Assembly: GCA_018064785.1 (NCBI GenBank)
Contig: JAGHUO010000061.1
Coordinates: forward strand, 1-36,011
Length of the DNA stretch: 36,011 nt
From: Candidatus Treponema equi
GTDB taxonomy: Bacteria > Spirochaetota > Spirochaetia > Treponematales > Treponemataceae
Reading direction: 5' to 3'
Both the position numbers and the translations under genes were made by a program. A model generated the notes under the pieces. That model saw only the letters and a program-made list of their open reading frames with translations, was not told the DNA's origin and searched no databases. Below, one piece after another: positions 35,801 through 36,011 of this stretch (position 1 is its first letter; each line of letters begins with the position of its first letter).

Positions 35801-35904
35801 TCATATACAAAGCTGATTGCTTCACCACCCATAAGCTTATATTTATCATCCGAAGAATGGTCTGAGTTAATTTCTCCAGCTTCCAGCTCATTAGGACGAA
35901 TCAT
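29875..35904 (-). CDS. Very large Ig-like repeat surface protein (3' part), C-terminal membrane anchor
   Basis: 2009 codons from the first ATG after an in-frame TAG. There is no signal peptide at this start and no Shine-Dalgarno. The protein is a string of beta-sandwich, Ig-like units. At least nine units end with a D-x-x-GN motif (for example EDYVGNKG, RDRVGNVS, VDYAGNVS, KDKLGNVT, MDNVGNKS), often followed by D-x-x-P/AP linkers. Near the end is a Lys/Ala/Glu-rich helix of about 50 residues (SEQRKQLKAEKKAARQAEIA), then a C-terminal hydrophobic segment (VAAAVALLVLGSGAFVL) and the basic end RRRRQK, like a sorting or anchor signal but without LPXTG or PEP motifs. It is probably an exported adhesin or structural stalk, truncated at its N-terminus by the TAG. 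Confidence 0.75.
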   Translation of the reverse strand: MIRPNELEAGEINSDHSSDDKYKLMGGEAISFVYDKKLPEPVVWSSGIEEKLNDQFIIYAGGCDGNEENGKNITDGNTFYAVGCDRLGALYRDTVNNIQYYNHKVYLQLKMKSEEPIRWNAQEATTKNVQEVYEDDSKPSDFTLRARVLFRKGTGEPEESEFAGASTPSLTKWSCFKQMSVDVDKRIWNILMPHGAEGEIGTLWLYLEDYVGNKGVYQIKNGSDVDKFVWNDEPPKVKLRTVADYPATYDTAKTETNASKFSSFGTYRHYSHLAFTDAEDIKRLVPPTIFKKKYITTQTSNMSDSRYSAMINEAEADGLVMNDINVIGDVTYVGNTADNVSGGDYAREEVGNNTYAVNPVLCFFDIDVSDSPSGIDGYRYCFGEKEGDDNRQSDSEGNRSDGHWYINHTGGKDDSKRVNAQVPVNLSYIKGATTEYNQRTFNLYIRDRVGNVSVTKLGNLWMMDNSKPATADGSTWTGGKANPGNSYLSLPGADSRKQINVTIAGSSEAFKTASDSDKKNPYSIRIPADWFTDFQERTSDGSGTGKSSGVYGAGLIPNVKGSAKPIADGYLTVDIPYFIYNDANATTAKTLEYYIFDNTGNYWTCNLNVKVDDSAPTMRVGVTKLNDTSAFHTPDSLYKKVYGSEAKPSGVMTWNIAPESLYQGSGLNSYKKESGYSNNGNDKLYSLASNVSKQYESKSDVDNAYQYGTPDEKSRFFKIRSNNAAFFVNVWAVDDGGISQVSIRKWGNNEWVDQTDQGKIVFTNENQNVKQMLFEKIPDVVSLENNGKEIYKEGESSIRNSIYVSTAGQSVENLYEVSATDFAGNAVFYYAYILPYDNKAPTATTASVTGNTGSSVVGGKFYFNELKFSLSARDTDAGLGAYQWGAGTDGKQSIFTRFNDDSISTDGSVDPTGVTEIFKNNDSSAFWVKLQDILGNVKTVDSFTVNGGDTPISNANFVYDNVVPSVSFTDLSTNFKRTGNYWNYDSRSWGESSDDTGVSTNSFLNYEASSKSLLVTNRDYSSKIEITPTGTDTSGIKGYVMTETSAAPASLATVAASFVFEAGKELSTSFEERKISLANTSGLTVYFWAVDYAGNVSTSPAQLTIKFDAKNPDVSPAPSEGKIEVKVDSTKGTRIWSSDTHNYYNDAAYIEVTLAYKTGYEPKGWKILKSSSSKLRSDQLAYKDFVSSDHEQLEGNLRKYKIYLPALINDRNNGDDFYISFYSNSDSPTYSLVFADKQKWYYDKVVPSAPQIQGLAEGAAGMYYDGAGKLYFKSDASGTLNFTATDNGTVKSGFAGVKYSTTESAPVASVDVSSSVALTGSDLSGKTNLYFYAYDNVWNASSTSYKLALVEDNIPPTFTVSVDDSSDYVYKKDANIYYNAEHKPESIVFTCSSSDSDLAEFICTASGVTVTQGTGSDSNKFTVSGLGASGSVVLSFKAKDKLGNVTSDDDVVQVTLVADSESPSGLAINKIKGIPLDDEAKYIYAESADWKTVSGGTVYCKADQLTDLVNPFEYVDALADAGSGLKEGSPSASKAADGDEWTITAMDNVGNKSTFTVTLIRDGVAPTTGDGSTQKIRQKNTTVVDRNYKTVGSYSVLEGEFYELKDKANPENGDWITWLYSKDTKISIPISDSIECSSEYSYSFTYGTYDDNFTSITPDSTVGGDTWSDYVAVSGGNLTVTLPEVSAIMHGHMMIWLKDRVGNISCPYNIGSPNNAQQNWIGMYSAPTGANAQVSGNTLTIENYPASAGIKSVMLVCDKEVSDTPSVTVQLSAVNGSKTEYQVTDARATKGGEGNKTLTLTLPNNFMTVGTVTAWLTLPNETTVTSIKIVDASDHISDEVIATRSISGSFFSKMSTSVSNAIGTLFGRTYEDKNLTSEQRKQLKAEKKAARQAEIAAAKEAKKQAKLLAKQQKEEARKLRESISVLDADAISVEEKSVSAGTAAAALSTGETIIEANATGIDQWSNAVSGGSALKKGEDRRVPVAPVAAAVALLVLGSGAFVLRRRRQK

Positions 35905-35907
35905 TAT

Positions 35908-36011
35908 CTAGTTAACATTTCCACAGTTATCCATGAGACAAAGTGTCATTGGAGCAATATGAGTCTTATTTTTAGGTATCTCAATCTCTATATCTTCACC
36001 AGGAACATAGT
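35908..36011 (-). pseudogene. Upstream coding part of the Ig-like gene, ending at an in-frame TAG
   Basis: Reading the minus strand in the same frame as the 2009-codon ORF, the window edge gives YVPGEDIEIEIPKNK and then MTLCLMDNCGNVN, followed by TAG (35908-35910), one Ile codon, and the ATG of the long ORF. DNCGNV is the same domain-end motif that recurs through the downstream ORF. This supports one gene interrupted by a single nonsense codon (or a base-call error), rather than two genes. The 5' part lies outside the window. Confidence 0.7.

Noticed and set aside
1-36011. Search by eye for tRNA, rRNA, CRISPR arrays, insertion sequences, integrases or toxin-antitoxin pairs
   Set aside because: None was seen; all intergenic stretches are short and explained by promoters, leaders, hairpins or terminators.

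Overview
The window looks like chromosomal DNA of a host-associated Treponema or close relative (Spirochaetota). The reasons are a cheA-cheW(CheR-like)-cheX-cheY operon with spirochete-type CheA and CheW, a bacterial V/A-type ATPase operon in place of an F-type one, PTS EIIA(Ntr)-like regulators without sugar permeases, a CHASE2 adenylate cyclase, outer-membrane type proteins, and a TIGR03545/TIGR03546 gene pair. The genus call is inferred from gene content and was not tested by search. No rRNA, tRNA, CRISPR array, insertion sequence or phage gene was seen, and no gene-free stretch exceeds 300 bases.

Layout. 1-54: first codons of yebC (minus). 129-2867: TIGR03545 (AsmA-like) and TIGR03546 (small membrane protein) pair. 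3002-8041: separate small units, namely a Gfo/Idh/MocA oxidoreductase (+), an RluA-type pseudouridine synthase (-), an exported transglutaminase-like protein (+), an HTH-EIIA fusion (-), a multi-TM membrane protein (-) and a divergent MarR regulator (+). 8106-12939: chemotaxis operon cheA-cheW/CheR-like-cheX-cheY (minus). 13077-14339: orphan predicted outer-membrane barrel (+), meeting tail to tail an orphan OmpR-type response regulator whose phospho-acceptor Asp is Glu. 15101-24923: a long minus-strand cluster secG, EIIA(Ntr)-like, then V-ATPase subunits G/H-C-I-K-F-E-A-B-D, then a universal stress protein. 25082-29611: tpiA, a CHASE2-adenylate cyclase, and two tandem small exported FecR-like proteins. 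29875-36011: a very large Ig-like repeat protein with a C-terminal membrane anchor.

How the genes fit together. The chemotaxis genes make the phosphorelay core (kinase, coupler, CheY, CheY-P phosphatase). The V-ATPase operon couples ATP to ion transport across the inner membrane; an EIIA(Ntr)-like protein leads it and a Usp protein ends it. The FecR-like pair, the CHASE2 sensor domain and the class III cyclase look like one envelope-sensing cAMP module, with an intrinsic terminator between the small proteins and the cyclase.

Most interesting points: (1) the 2009-codon Ig-like ORF has no signal peptide, and its frame continues upstream through a single TAG into sequence carrying the same domain-end motif, so it is probably the 3' part of an interrupted larger gene; (2) the FecR-like pair share a nearly identical extreme C-terminus; (3) the response regulator has an Asp-to-Glu change; (4) five minus-strand genes, each heading its transcription unit, lack a clear Shine-Dalgarno and have a TATAAT-like box 6-7 nt before ATG, suggesting leaderless transcripts; (5) the CheW-CheR-like fusion and the enlarged CheA P3 region fit the atypical spirochete chemoreceptor array.
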